DNA of 64,000 bases from Tetradesmus obliquus (taxonomy: Eukaryota; Chlorophyta; Chlorophyceae; Sphaeropleales; Scenedesmaceae), in assembly GCA_030272155.1 (NCBI GenBank), contig CP126193.1, forward strand, positions 3,844,001 through 3,908,000. The letters are read 5' to 3'. Shown here piece by piece: positions 33,513-45,322 of this stretch (positions are counted from its first letter, which is position 1; each line of letters opens with the position of its first letter). Below the pieces are notes generated by a model. The model made no database searches. It had not been told where the DNA came from and saw only the letters and a list, made by a program, of their open reading frames with translations. The position numbers were made by a program, and so were the translations under genes.

Positions 33513-34943
33513 TGTTTCTGAAGAGACTTGCTCAATGTGCTGCTGATGTCCCTTACTGCACCTGCTTTGTATGTACACTTCGAAACTGCTCAGCAGCCAC
33601 CATGCGCCCTTCGAAGCGTGAACTTTCAAACAATACAGAGATCGCTAGGCTGGCTGCATCAAAAGCTGTGCAAAGCCCACCAAGTGTCACGGGAAATAAC
33701 ACACAGGGTGCAACACGCTTCCTTGGCCTTACGACGGAAGAAAACGAAACGTAAAGGAGTGATCAAGGGCGTTGGACATTCACTGTAGGCCTGCAGGACG
33801 ATAGGCAGATGGCTCTGAGCCTCAGGAAGAAGTGAATTTATCACAATGAAGCGAAATAGAGATAGTAAAAGCTGTTTTTGTGTTCATTTGGACCCTTCGG
33901 CGTACACAGACAGGGCATGGGTCCCTCTGCTGCACAAGCTGTTGAGGAAGGCAAGCCCGGCATGCAACTGGCAGTGCTGCAGCACTTCATTGCTGTTTTT
34001 CATCCCCGTGATGCATGTCTGGGGTCCGAACAACGAGACAGCCGTCATGTGTGATGCTGCCACTGCCATTGAGTACTGCGCCTGAGCATGTCATGGCATC
34101 AGCACAGCAAGCAGCTGTTGACATCAGGCAGGCACCTGCACATGCCACAGGACAGTCATGTTATATTATTCAAGGAATTGACTTTTGTAATGCTTGGAGT
34201 TGTGCAGCTGCAGTGCGTAACCCTGCGATTCGTTTGGTTGCTTCACCTAACACTGTTGTGACCAGGGTGCTGTGCTTGCTGCTGCAGGGTCAGGAGCCAA
34301 GTGGCAGCAGTGCTCACAACAAGTCATTGCACTGTATAGCTTGTGACACAGCAGCAGCAGCCACAGCAGACGTCAAAACAGGCTGTGGTAAGTGACAGCA
34401 GTAGGACCAGCACGAGCGCTTGCGCTGGGACGCAGCTCGAGAGTGCCGGGTCTGTGTTGCTCACCTGAGTGCTGTGCATGCCTTTTTTCGAGTTCAGCAG
34501 CAGCTGGTTGCTGTAGTAGCATGCATCGACAATTGCAGGAGATCAGCAGATGCGAGTGCGCTTGTGTGGCATGATCTGCAGCCTGCACAGCAGGCTTCAT
34601 GGTGTCCAAGGCTTGGTTGCAGCCATCAGCAGCAGAGCAGCCGGGGCTCTGTTTAAAAAGGCATTATCTGTAGATGATTCGACGGCTTTTGATCAGCTTA
34701 TTTCCTTTCAGGCCGTCGTATCGCCGAGCTCAGAGCTCGGTGACGAGCTGCTCAAGCGGACTTTCGACGTGTCGTAGTGATCTGCCTTTCCACAGCACAT
34801 TTTATCTCCTGGCTGCAATCATCGGCTTCAATCGCGCGGCAAAGTCATCAGGCTGCTGTGTGCCAGCCTCCTGCTGGGTCTCACTTTGCAAAAGCTACTG
34901 ATGCTGCTGGTGCTGGCTGCTTCTGCAATGCCTGCTACCGCAG
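33513..34943. other. Region between the splicing factor and the first sure deubiquitinase exon
   Basis: This must contain the splicing-factor promoter and the 5' part of the deubiquitinase, which I cannot resolve. A frame at 33602-33754 starting MRPSKRELSNNTE is open but shows no domain. The segment 34288-34387 has good splice signals (see separate entry). The rest shows nothing clear. Confidence 0.4.
34288..34387 (+). other. Candidate upstream exon of the Ubp8/USP22-like gene
   Basis: 100 bp bounded by CTGCTGCAG and a consensus GTAAGT. One frame is open and reads NKSLHCIACDTAAAATADVK and then GC, a Cys-x2-Cys pair that could be the first zinc ligands of the ZnF-UBP domain. The join to 34944 needs at least one further exon that I cannot place. 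Confidence 0.35.
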
Positions 34944-37900
34944 GCCATGCTATTGTGCTGGATTTGCACCGGCTGGAGTTATACTGCAGGGAGTGCAGCG
35001 ACTATGTTTACCTGCAGCAGTTTGATGATGCTGTTGTGGTGAGTGCATCTGGCGGGCCACAGGCCAGCAGCTCCCAGAAGCAATGTTGTACCCCGATGAT
35101 TTCCTCCTCCATCATCAAATGCCTGTTGACCATGCATCACAAAGTCAGTATATTCAGACGCAGATTGGCCTTGTGCTTTACCATGTAGTGGCCAAATGCT
35201 GCTGCGATGCGCTGCCTGAGTAAACCTTTGGTCCACTGCCCTGCTCTGATGCGCCCTGCAGCTGATGAGCCAGCAGTTCATGCAGCAGCAGGAGCAGCAG
35301 CAGCAGCAGCAGAACAACAGCAACGCCAACCGCCTACCTGAGGGCGACCCTGGCCCAGACCTACAAGCGAAGCGCCAGCGCCTGGCAGCAGCTGCTGCAG
35401 CAGCAGCAAGCACTCCCAACGGCCAGGGCACCGGCAGCCAGCAGCAGCAGCACAAAGGTGGCAGCAGCAGCCATGCTGCCACAGCAGCATTAGCAGAACA
35501 AGCAGCAGCAGGCGGGGGCTGTGACCTGGCTGCACTGGCCAGCCTGTCAGGGGCCTGCGGTCAGCTGGCTGCTGCTGACGGCTTCCCGCTAGGGCTGCGG
35601 GGGCTGAACAACTTGGGCAACACCTGCTTCATGAACAGCGTGCTGCAGGTGGGTCAGGTGCTGCGTGGTTGTTTGTTTTCAGTGCAAGGTGGTCGCGCAA
35701 GGTGGTTGTGCTGCAACATAGCCAGCAGCTGCTTCATGGTAGCGTGCAGCAGGTTGGGCATGGCGCAGCTGGCACAGCCAGCAGACCTGCACTGGCTACA
35801 TGGCGATCGTGCTGTGCATCAATGCACTGTCTAACGCAGCTTCTGGCCATGCTGCTGCTGGTGCTGCGCGTGCAGGTGATGTTCCACGCGCCGCTGCTGC
35901 CGGCCTTCTACCTGGGTGAGGGCCACGACCCCAGCGCCTGCAGGCTCACCGCGCGAGACAAGCCCTGCCTCTCATGCCAGATGGTGAGCACATCGGGCTG
36001 CTGCTGCTGCTGCTGCTGTTGGTTCTGCTGCTGCTGGTGGCTGGGCGCCCTTCCCCCTGCTGTGCTTCACTCTGGTGGCGTTGTTGCTGACTTGTCATGC
36101 GGCAGGCAGGCTTATGAAGGGCTCTGCCTGCTGCCTTATACCCGCACTGCACGGCCAGGGTGGCCTCGCTACACCTCGTCACTGCTGCAGTCACTGCTTC
36201 CAGCGCTTGTATTGCTCTGCCGCTGCAGGAGTCTGTGTTCGGCGAGGTCTACTCGGGCAACCGGCTGCATGTCGTGTCGGCTGCAGTCACTGACCGGCAC
36301 TTACCTTAAATTGCCGCTGCCGCTTCTCCCGGCACGGTTGCAGGAGTCTGTGTTTGGCGAGGTCTACTCGGGCAACCGTCAGCCGTTCAGCCCGGCCGAG
36401 TTCCTGTACCAGTGGTGGCGCTTCGCTGACAGCCTTGCCGGCTACCAGATGCAGGATGCACACGAGTTCTTCTTGAGCCTGCTGGAGGGCCTGTCTGGCT
36501 CACTGGTGCCCCTGCCTGAGCTAGAGGCAGAGCCGGCAGCAGCAGCAGCAGATGGGCCAGCTGCTGCTGATGTCAAGGCTGGTGCAGCAGCTAGCACAGG
36601 CCAACATGACAGCCAAGTACAGCAGCAGCAGCAGGCGCTGATGTTTCCGCATGGCGGGCAGGCCTTTGCAGCCCTGCAACAGCAGCAGAAGCAGCAGCAG
36701 CAGCAGCTGGGCTTTGTGAATGGCCAGGCTGGCTTTTTGCAGCAGCATGCAGCAGGGGCCATGTTGGGGCTGGATGTGCTGGGAGGCAGCATGGGCTTCA
36801 ATGCAGCAGCAGCAGCAGCAGCAGCAGGCGCTCAGCAGCTGGCAGGCTGGCAGCAGCACGGCATACTGGGCGGCAACAGCGGGTAAGGCTGGCACGGAGA
36901 CAGCAGCAGCAGCAGCAGACCCCCTGCTTACCATTTTGCAGGCTATGGCGTTGCAGGATTTCGTTTGATGGGTTGACAGTTGCCTGGCATGTACCTGGCG
37001 CGTTCATTGACCGCTGTTTGTGTGTGCATTGCAGGGATGCTGTCAACGGCTGGGGCCAGGCGCAGCATCAGCAGCAGCACTTGGGTCTGGCGGCTGGTGG
37101 CGGCGCCCTCAGCGGCTACGAGACACCTGCCAGCAGCGGAGCCACACCTGAGCCTGAGGGAGAGGGAGAGGCGGAAGGTGTGCTGGCGCTGCGCTGCTGC
37201 AGCGTGTGGAGTGATTGTTGATGCTTTGTTTGGTCAAGAGCTGCCCATGCGACCTACTTGTCAGCTCAATGACCTGTGCTGTCATGCCGGCTGCACCTTG
37301 ATTCTCCTGCTCTTGCGTGCTGCTTGCTCGGCGTGTGCTGGCTGCATCATGTGCTACCGGCCTGCTCTGGCTGCTCACACCGTTGCGTGCTATGCTGCTG
37401 TCGCTGTCTGTCTGTCATCTCACGCGCCCCGCGCCCACCGTCACAATCACAGCCGCCAGCCAGCCGCAGCAGCCTGCCGCCGGCCTAGTGGAGCTAGTCT
37501 TCTCAGGACTGCTGCGCAGCGACGTGCGCTGCTGCGCATGTGGCGCCACCTCCACAGCACATGACCCTTTCAGAGACATCTCGCTGGACCTGACTGTGCC
37601 GCGGCCGCCCCGATTGCCACCCCGCGAGCCACACACACGGCCGCCCCTGCCGCCCGCAGCAGCCGCAGCAGCAGCAACAGCAGCAGGTGCAGCAGTAGGT
37701 GCAGTGCCTGCTGCGGGCGCTAGTGTGCAGGCGCAGCAGCAGCAGCAGCTTGGGCTTGTTGGAGCTGCACCAGCAGCAGCAGCAGCAGCAGTGCCGCATG
37801 CAACTGCTGTTCCAGGTCCCGCTGCTGCTGCTGCTGCTGGTGGTGTGCACGAGGCCACGCCGCCGCTGCTGCTGGCCAGCCCCAGTGTCACCCCACCCCC

Positions 37901-40900
37901 CTCAGAGCTGCTGGCTGAGCACTGGGACGCGAACGATGACACAGCAGCGGGCAAGATCAGGCTGGATAGTCAGGCTGGAGGCATGCAGCTGTCAGGCCTG
38001 GGTCCTGGAGCCGGCTGCAGCCAGGCTACCAGTGCGTCAGGGCTGAACTCAAAGCCGCTGTCAGACATGCTGGGAAGGGGTGGCCAGGCTGGGGAGGGGT
38101 TGACTGGCCTGACTGGGCTGACTGGCTGCACTGAGCTGAGTCCTGAGCCTGAGGCAGATGGTGAGGAAGTGCAGGGCGGCAACAGCCTGGCAGCAGAAGC
38201 AGCAGCAGCAGTAGGCGCATGTGTGGGCGGTAAGGGCGGGGTCGTGCGTGCAGCAGCTGCGGCGCTCGATGCGATGAGTACAGGCACATCTATGACGCCT
38301 GATCCTGATCACGGAGGCTGCAGCGCTGCACTGACAACAGCAACTGATGCCGATGATGATGATGATGACGATGATGATGATGATGACATGTCAGAGCAGA
38401 GCCCTGTGGCAAGCGAGCTGGGAGGGCCAGCCGCCAGCCAGTCTAGCCAGCAGGTAGGCGGCCTAGCAGCAGCAGCAGCAGCAGCAGCGGCGGCGGCAGC
38501 TGGCCTGCGTGCGTCTACGCCTGATGCTGCTGCTGGGTTGGGTGTGGTGCTGGGTGATGTTGTGATGCTGGATGCAGCAGCAGGGGAGGTGGCGTCGCAG
38601 AACGGCGCAGCAGCGGAGCGGCAGCACTACCCTGGAGGCAGGGAGGCCACCCCTCAGAGCCAGCAGCCGCCGCCGCAGCCGCAGCAGCAGCAGCCCCAGC
38701 AGGGCTTCAGTGCGGCAGATGCTGCTGGGGTGGCTCAGAAGCCTCCTGCTGCTGCTGCTGCTGCTGGGGGTGGCGGGGTGGCTTCAAGCTTGGTGCGGGG
38801 TGTGAGTGGGAGCCTGGGGCAGCTGGTGAGGGGCCCAGTGGCGGCAATCAAGCAGCTGCTGCCGGCGTGGAGCAGCAGTCCAGACCAGCAGCAGCAGCAG
38901 CTGGGGGCAGCAGCAGCAGCAGCTGCTGCTGCTGCTGCTCAGCCTGTGGAGGGTGACGGTGATAGCATGGCTGGCGCAACGCCTGCTGCTGCTGCTCAAG
39001 CTCCCTCACAGCAGCAGGCACGCGCCACAGGGGCGTTGCAGGCTGACGCGGCTCTCTTCTGGCAGCAGCAGCAGCAGCAGCAGCTAGCTGGAGGAACTGT
39101 GCCGCCAGGGCCGCACTTCTACCAGCCAGGACTGCTTCCAAAAGCAGCCGGCGGCCTTGCACTGCCTGCTGCTGCTGCCGGCAAGGCAGGCGCCAAGGGC
39201 GGGTCTGGCTCCAAGGCTGGCGGCGGCTCCAAGGCCGCGCGGAGCGCTGCTGCGCCCAAGCAGCCGCGGCAGACTCGCTGCGGCAAGTGCAAGTACTGCC
39301 TGAACAAGCACCTGAAGAAGGGCTGCGAGGCAAATAAGGTGAGCTGGGGCAGGCAGGCAGCCAGTCGGGCAGTCAGGCAGGCAGGCTTGGGAGGCTGGGT
39401 GTCTTGTATGCCCTGATGCTGTGCAGCAGCGTCAAGCAGAGCAAACAGCAGCTGCATGCAGCACAAGGCAAGTTACAGGCAACGAGCAAGTTTGGGTGCC
39501 TATTGCAATATGCCACGTTGCATGCGCTGCCAGCTGCTCTCAGCACATCCAGCACATGGGCTGCGCGCATTGGTGTACTGTGTCGGCAACACACTGCAAT
39601 GCATGCTGCACCACCTGCGAATCCTCACAAGACTGTGACCAGCAACGCTGTGTATCATGTTGTGCTGTGCTGCTGCATTGCATTGTGCAGAAGCTGCGGG
39701 AGGAGCAGAAGCAGGCTGCCATAGCAGTGCTGCAGCAGGAGCGCGCAGCAGCAGCTGCTGCTGAGGCTGCAGCAGCAGTGGCAGACCCTGCTGCAGCAGC
39801 TGCTGCTCCTGTGCCTGATGTGCCACTAGGCAGCAGAGCAGGGCCAGCCACTCAACCCACACACCCGCTTGGGGGCATAACGGAACCAGAGCAGCAGCAG
39901 CAGGAGCAGCAAGCGTGGCCTTTGCCAGGACACCAGCAGCAGCAGCAGGTGTGGCCGCCTGCAGGCTACCAGCAGCAGCAGCAGCAGCAGCAGCAGGTGG
40001 AGCAGCAGCAAGGGCTTCACATGTATCACCAGCAGCAGCCGGAGCAGCTCGGCATGTACCAGCAGCAGCAGCAGCAAGACGTGCCGATGTACCAACAACA
40101 CCAGCAGCAGGAGCCAGGCTTCGACATGTATCAACAAGGCGCATTCTACCACCACCAACACCAGCAGCAGCAGCAGCAGCAGCAGGCGCCTGCCCAGCCG
40201 CAGAAAGAGCAGCCACAGCTGCTGCATCACCCACAGCAGCAGCAGCCGCCTGTGCTGAAGCGTCCTGCTGCCGCTGGCAGCAAGTCAGCTGCTGCGCTCA
40301 TGAGCCAGGACCAGTACACTGCAGCGGCACTGGCGCAGTCGCTGCTGCAGCGGCGAGACGCCAAGGGGCGCTTCTACAAAAAGGAGGACCTGGCTGCCTG
40401 GGCACGGCAGCTGCATGCAGATGGCCGCCTTATGGGTGTACCAGGCGTGCCCGATGCAGCAGCAGAGGCAGCAGCAGCAGCACGCGCGCTGCGCAAGCCT
40501 GACCCGCCGGCATACAAAGCAGCCAAGGCTGCAAAGGCGGCAGCAGCAGCAGCGGCAGCGGCAGGGGTACCGCCACCCGGTGGCGCCAGCATTGGCCCAG
40601 CTGCTGCTCCTGCTGCTGCTGCTGGCGCTACTGGTGCTGCTGTAGCTAAGCCTGCTGCTGCCAAGCCTGCTGGTGCTGCTGCTGGCAGCAAGGCAGGTGC
40701 TGGCAAGGCGGGTGGGGCCAAGAAGGGCTCTGGCGCATCTGGCAGCACAGCAGGCGTGAAAAAGCAGCCGCCGCCTGCACCCATCTTGGTGAGGCCTGGC
40801 ATGCATTGCTGCTTGCTGTTCTGTCAGCTTGTATGTCTGTTGTTCTGTCTGCTTATCCTTCCTGCTTGTGCGTCTGCTTGTCTGCACGTGTTGGCTGGCA

Positions 40901-42566
40901 CAGCATGCAGCTCAATTTCTCAATGCCAGCCGCTCAGCCAGTGTGTCCAGCTTCAGCTCTGGGGGCTGCTGCAGTGGTTCGCTGCCAGGCAGGAGCTTGA
41001 AACCGTGCAGCACAGTTGGTACTGTGCCACGCAGTGTACAGGTTGCCTTGCTGCAGTGCTGAGCTCAAGCCAGCTCTGCAATGCATGTGTGCTGGCAGCA
41101 CGCATGTTTTTGTTCAGGAGAGAGGGGTTACGTTTTGCACACATGTTGCTGCCACTGCGAGAGGCCTCAGGCATGTTCTTTATAGTGGTTCACAACGCCA
41201 ACTCCCTGCCTTCTGCTAACCATCTTCCGCTGTACCCCTCTGCTCAACCCACGCAGCACATGACCTTGATGTTGCTACAGTTCCATAACGATACCCCCTG
41301 CTTCTGCATGTTGCCTGCTGCACCTCTGCTGCCTCACAGCGCATGAACGAGCTCTCCCTCGCGGGCTGCCTGCGCCGCTTCGTGCGCCCCGAGACGCTCG
41401 GCCCAGCCGCGCACTGGCACTGCAGCGCATGCGGCAGCAGGCAGGCGGCCCTGAAGCAGATGAGCATCCGGCGGCTGCCGCTGGTGCTGTGCTTCCATGT
41501 GAAGCGCTTCGAGCACGGCGGCGGCACGCAGCGGCCGAAAAAGCTGGATGTGCCGATGCGGTTTCCGTTACAGGGGCTGGACATGGCTCCCTTCACTACG
41601 AGTGAGGTGCTTCGCAGCAGGGCAGGCGGCAGCAGGTGCAGCAGCAGCGCCTGCGCCGCAGACGATGCGGCAGCAGGCAATGCAGCAGCAGCAGCTGGCT
41701 CTGGCGAGCCGCCAGACACGCAGCAGCAGGCAGCCGAACAGTCAGCAGCAGCAGCAGGGCAGCCGGCCAGCTTCCAGCAGCAGGGCCTGTACGAGCTGTT
41801 TGGTGTGGTGAGTCACAACGGGGACATGGCCAGCGGGCATTATGTTTCATACGTGAAGTGCGAGGGGTCCTGGTACCTTGTGAATGACCCCTGGGTTGTG
41901 GCAGTGAGTGAGGCTGATGTGGCAGCAGTGCAGGCCTACATGCTGTTCTACGCGCAGGAATACCTCTTTGGCAGCGGCAGCAGCAGCAGCGTGTTAGGCA
42001 AGCAGCTGGTTGCAGCTGCGGCGGAGTTAGCAGCAGCAGCAGCAGCAGGCAAGCAGCAGCAGGGGCCTGCTGTGGGTGTGAAGGCAGAGCCTGCTGCAGC
42101 TGTGGTGAAGCTGGAAGCTGCTGCAGCTGTGCAGGTGAAGCAGGAGCACGCAGAACCTGCAGTGCAGCAGGAGCCTGCACACCCCAGCAGCAACACAGCA
42201 GCAGCAGCAGCAACAGCGCCGGGCAGCCTCCGCCTCGCTGAGCACCGCCCTATCAGCCCAGAGCTTGGCCTGACTAGCCCTAGCATCATCAAGCCTGACC
42301 CAGCAGCAGCAGCAGCAGGTGGCAGCAGCATAGCTGGGCTGCCGCTGCTGCCGCCGCTTGGCAGTCCGCAGTTTGGTGTGGGTGGGCTGATGCCAGCGCT
42401 GTCGCTTGGTGCGCTGGTGCCTGGCGGCGCTGCTGCTGCTGCTGCTGCTGCTGCTGCCGGAGGTGTGCCTGGCTGTGGAGACGATGAGGGCCAGCTGCTG
42501 GTGGGTGGGCTGGGTCTGCTTGAGGAGCAGGCCTCGGCAGCAGGCCTGGACCTGGCGCTGCTGTGA
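34944..42566 (+). CDS. Ubp8/USP22-type ubiquitin protease with CXXC-like finger in a giant insert (5' end incomplete)
   Basis: Eight exons (34944-35038, 35262-35648, 35876-35983, 36344-36882, 37035-37177, 37489-39338, 39691-40788, 41340-42566) keep frame and encode about 1815 residues. The start of the gene is upstream and unresolved. The first exon is the end of a ZnF-UBP (GHAIVLDLHRLELYCRECSD). The protease then begins with the Cys box GLNNLGNTCFMNSVLQ, continues through GYQMQDAHEFF and SDVRCCACGATSTAHDPF, and resumes with HWHCSACGSRQAALKQM, LCFHVKRFEHGG, the His box MASGHYVSYVK and LVNDPW. This order and the zinc-binding Cys pairs match USP22/Ubp8, the H2B deubiquitinase of SAGA. About 950 residues of Ala/Gln-rich sequence interrupt the catalytic domain and include a poly-Asp run and TRCGKCKYCLNKHLKKGCEA. 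The tail after the domain is also Ala/Gln-rich. Confidence 0.88.
36224..36263 (+). repeat. Exon-edge echo: acceptor and start of the exon at 36344
   Basis: 40 bp (TGCAGGAGTCTGTGTTCGGC onward) match 36339-36378 with one difference. The copy keeps an intact CTGCAG acceptor, encodes ESVFGEVYSGNR, and lies 115 bp upstream of the true exon. Confidence 0.95.
38346..38388 (+). repeat. GAT/GAC tract encoding poly-Asp in the deubiquitinase
   Basis: Twelve or more consecutive Asp codons (GAT with GAC interruptions) lie in the low-complexity insert. Confidence 0.85.
39271..39330 (+). other. CXXC-like zinc-finger segment within the deubiquitinase insert
   Basis: The encoded TRCGKCKYCLNKHLKKGCEA has the spacing C-x2-C-x2-C then a basic loop and Cys, as in the first half of DNA-binding CXXC fingers. 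A full second C-G-x-C-x2-C half is not visible, so this may be a short plant/algal variant. It lies just before an intron; the next exon begins KLREEQKQAA. Confidence 0.6.
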
Positions 42567-44374
42567 AGCTGCAGCTTCTGGCAGCTGCTGGCTGGCACTG
42601 CAACGCAGGTTGCCTGTTGTGCTGTTTGATTGACGCTGCTGCCGCAGCTGCGGTGCATGGCGGATGGCTTTGGGGGTGCTGACTCAGTGCTGGCAATGGG
42701 TGGCAGATGGCGTGGTGAATGGCAGCCATGTTTGCCAGCAGGTGCTGCAGGGACAGCAGCAGACCTGAGTTGTGAGGCTTTCCACATGCGGCATGCATGC
42801 ATATGATGTGTTAAACGTGTGTGGTTGATAAGCGCGGCCAATGTAATCCGGCTTCAAGTTCACAGGACTCTTGGCATGACGATTTGAACCAAACAGATGA
42901 AGATGTTTTACACAGCAGAGCGCCCGCTGACCAGTATGACGCAGCTATGCGCTGACAAAACTGTAGGGCAGCCGCAATAGGGCACGGGCAGCCGCACAAA
43001 AGCCTACACCAACGTACTGCAGAAAACTGACCAAAGTCCAGCGCAACGGAAAGGGTCGACTAGTGTTACGCTGCCCATGCATGGGCCCATATATATGTGC
43101 CGCCCTCAGGACCGTAAACAGCAGGACCTCTATACTCAGCATGTACAGTGTACACTGCTATGTGACGGATACGCATCCAGACACAAGCTTGTGCTGCTCT
43201 GCTTCAGCATGCCAGTGCCACTCCACCCTGCTGTCTCCACACATGCAAATGCGCAGGCAAAGGATGCTTGCAAGCTGGCAGCCAGCGCAGGCTAGCATTA
43301 CTGCTTGACCGCGGTGGACACAGCGTTGTGCATACTTCCTGCTGATTGCCACACTGCGACCTAGCTGCAGCACTTGCAGGGGTGCCAGAACAACACGGTG
43401 ACAACGGCCCGCCCTTACTGCTGCCAGCGCAGCCCCAACAGCATACACACGCGCCAGATGCAGCATCATGTCTTGATGCCTGCAGATGCTGCCTTCCTGT
43501 TTCTATAACCAAGAATACGTTCCAACAGGCCGGCACCAGCCTTCAATGAATCCTTGCAGCTCCACACTGCCCGACATCAAAAGCAGTCCCTGGTAAGCAA
43601 CATCCCCATCATGGGGAGCACATCTGTGAGGCACCCTGTGCCCATGAAACGTTCTCGCGTTGCTGTAGGCCAGCTCTCAACTGCCCAGAAGTCCATGCCC
43701 CTCACTCCACTAGCTGGCATAGCCACACAGGCTTCTGCCCGCTGGGGCACACACAGCACCACAGCAGCGCCAGGCACAAACACACCCTTACACTTGCACG
43801 CCTGCCCACCATCCTGCATGCGGATGTTGCTGCCTTTGCACAGCCAGCGGCGCCTCGCCATGCACAACACCATTGCTGCGCTTGTACACGACCGTGCGCC
43901 CCTCTGCTCTCTGTCTCTATGTAGGACACGCTGCAGCATATCACGCTCAAACCGGTGTTCCATGTAATCAACCGTTGCTGCATTATAAAAGTGGCCGCTG
44001 CAGTGTATGCTGGCAACACCTGCTAGCCACTCTCAAAGCTGGCCACTGCCGTGAAACTGGTTACTGGGCCAGCTGCCAAAACATCTGAACAACCCCACTG
44101 GATTGACATGCCCAAAACTGTGTGATTGTGTGGTGCTTCACATGTGCATAGCGCGTGTGACAACCACCGTAAGCACCGGCCGACAGGCCACGATCTCAGT
44201 GTGTGATCAGTCGAGTATGACAGCAGCCTCACATGCTGCAATCCACAAATACTTGCCCACAAATTATAAATCATCCACGAGCACTCAACACCACCGTAAG
44301 CGTACCCACCGCCAACTGCGTCTGTGGCCTCAGCGCCACCGCCGGCGCGCCCACCACCTGCTGCTGCTGCAGCC
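42567..44374. other. Convergent intergenic region, deubiquitinase / DnaJ-type protein
   Basis: I see no gene in this 1.8 kb. TGTAA at 42842-42846 is a likely polyadenylation signal of the deubiquitinase. Short open frames on both strands at 43300-43970 show no domain or consistent splice structure. Confidence 0.5.
42842..42846 (+). promoter_or_regulatory. Candidate TGTAA polyadenylation signal of the deubiquitinase
   Basis: TGTAA lies about 276 bp after the stop codon, in the expected position and strand. Confidence 0.45.
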
Positions 44375-45322
44375 TCAGAAGCTGCTCATGTAGCCGCTGC
44401 CCCTGCACTTGCTGCACAGCACCAGCCCCGTGCCCTTGCACACCTTGCACGCGCGCGGGTTGCCACCGCTGCGCCCCACAATGTCCCTCTTAGGCCGCTG
44501 CTTGCGCTGCTCCGGCGGCAGCAGCAGGTCCTTGTCAATGAGGTCGTCATATGACGACACGCTGCCGCTGCTGCTGACCATGTCGCCTGAGCAGGCAAAG
44601 CAGCGAATGCCGCCGTTGCCTGCGCAGAGGTCACACGGCACGGGGTCCTTTTTGAGGCCGCTGTAGAGTGCTGCGCCCACTGCTGCTGTGACTGCCCCGC
44701 CCACAATGACGTCCTGTGTATGGAAAAGCAGCGACGGAGCAAACAATACAGCAGAGCAGGTGACAGTGGGCTTGAAGGAGGTTCAGGAAGCTGACAGAAG
44801 CTGCACCAGCAGGTGTAAGCTGCTGCAATCCTTACTGCTGCCACAGTGCGGCGTATGCCCATGCTGCTGCATGCTGCATGCTGCCCCCCCCACCCCCCCC
44901 CCCCCCCCCCGCGCGCGCCCATGCCGCGCGCGCTGCATTAACACAACCTGGAAGGAGCAGGGCAACAGTGCCTAGGCCAAGACATGAGACGCAAAAGCTA
45001 ATAGCATGCATTTACATCTTCACAGGCGGCTTATGCAGTATGCTTGCTGTGCTGCTCCTGCTGCGACTCCTGCAGGCATGCTGAGGCTCAGCATGCATCC
45101 CTGTGTGGATCCTGCAACAGCGCTCACCTGCAGAGCTGCAGGGTCTGTTGACGCAATAGCCATGAGCGGGTCTAACGACTGGCAGACGTGTCTGCTGCTG
45201 CACCTGCTGTGCCTGCTGCTGCTGCTGCTGCTGCTGCTGCATGCCAGCCAGGCTGCATCTGCTGCTGCTGGGCCACGCGCCTGCTGCTGGCCTATGCTTC
45301 TGGGTGCTGTTGCTGCATGCAT
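44375..45322 (-). CDS. Plastid-targeted DnaJ-type zinc-finger protein
   Basis: Two exons (45128-45322 and 44375-44713) join in phase 0 to 177 residues. The first 60 residues (MHAATAPRSIGQQQARG, then a Ser run and Arg-rich, acid-poor sequence) resemble a chloroplast transit peptide. A short hydrophobic stretch follows (DVIVGGAVTAAVGAALYSG, possibly a membrane helix). Four Cys motifs come next, CDLCAGNG, CFACSG, CKVCKGTG and CSKCRGSG, arranged like the cysteine-rich domain of DnaJ and of plastid proteins such as BSD2 and LQY1. There is no J domain. Family members act as protein-disulfide or holdase chaperones in photosystem or Rubisco assembly; which applies here is not determined. The gene is head to head with EMC8/9, 467 bp apart. 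Confidence 0.75.
44884..44921. repeat. Poly-C run with alternating CG in the DnaJ-type gene intron
   Basis: Nearly 30 C with a few A interruptions are followed by GCGCGCGCCC. This will be hard to sequence, and its length in the assembly should be treated with caution. Confidence 0.85.
45206..45242. repeat. CTG tract encoding poly-Ser in the transit peptide
   Basis: Read on the minus strand as AGC codons, this gives the Ser run inside the presumed transit peptide of the DnaJ-type protein. Confidence 0.7.

Noticed and set aside
33602..33754. Open frame starting MRPSKRELSNNTE as a first exon of the deubiquitinase
   Set aside because: No domain, no good donor before its stop, and no supported join to the known exons.
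37415..40887. Long minus-strand ORFs opposite the deubiquitinase
   Set aside because: They are antisense shadows of Gln/Ala triplet runs with no domain or start context; the plus-strand exons keep phase through eight joins.
44884..44921. Poly-C/GCGC stretch as Z-DNA or regulatory element
   Set aside because: It lies in an intron and is a simple repeat that may partly be an assembly error; no functional evidence in the sequence.
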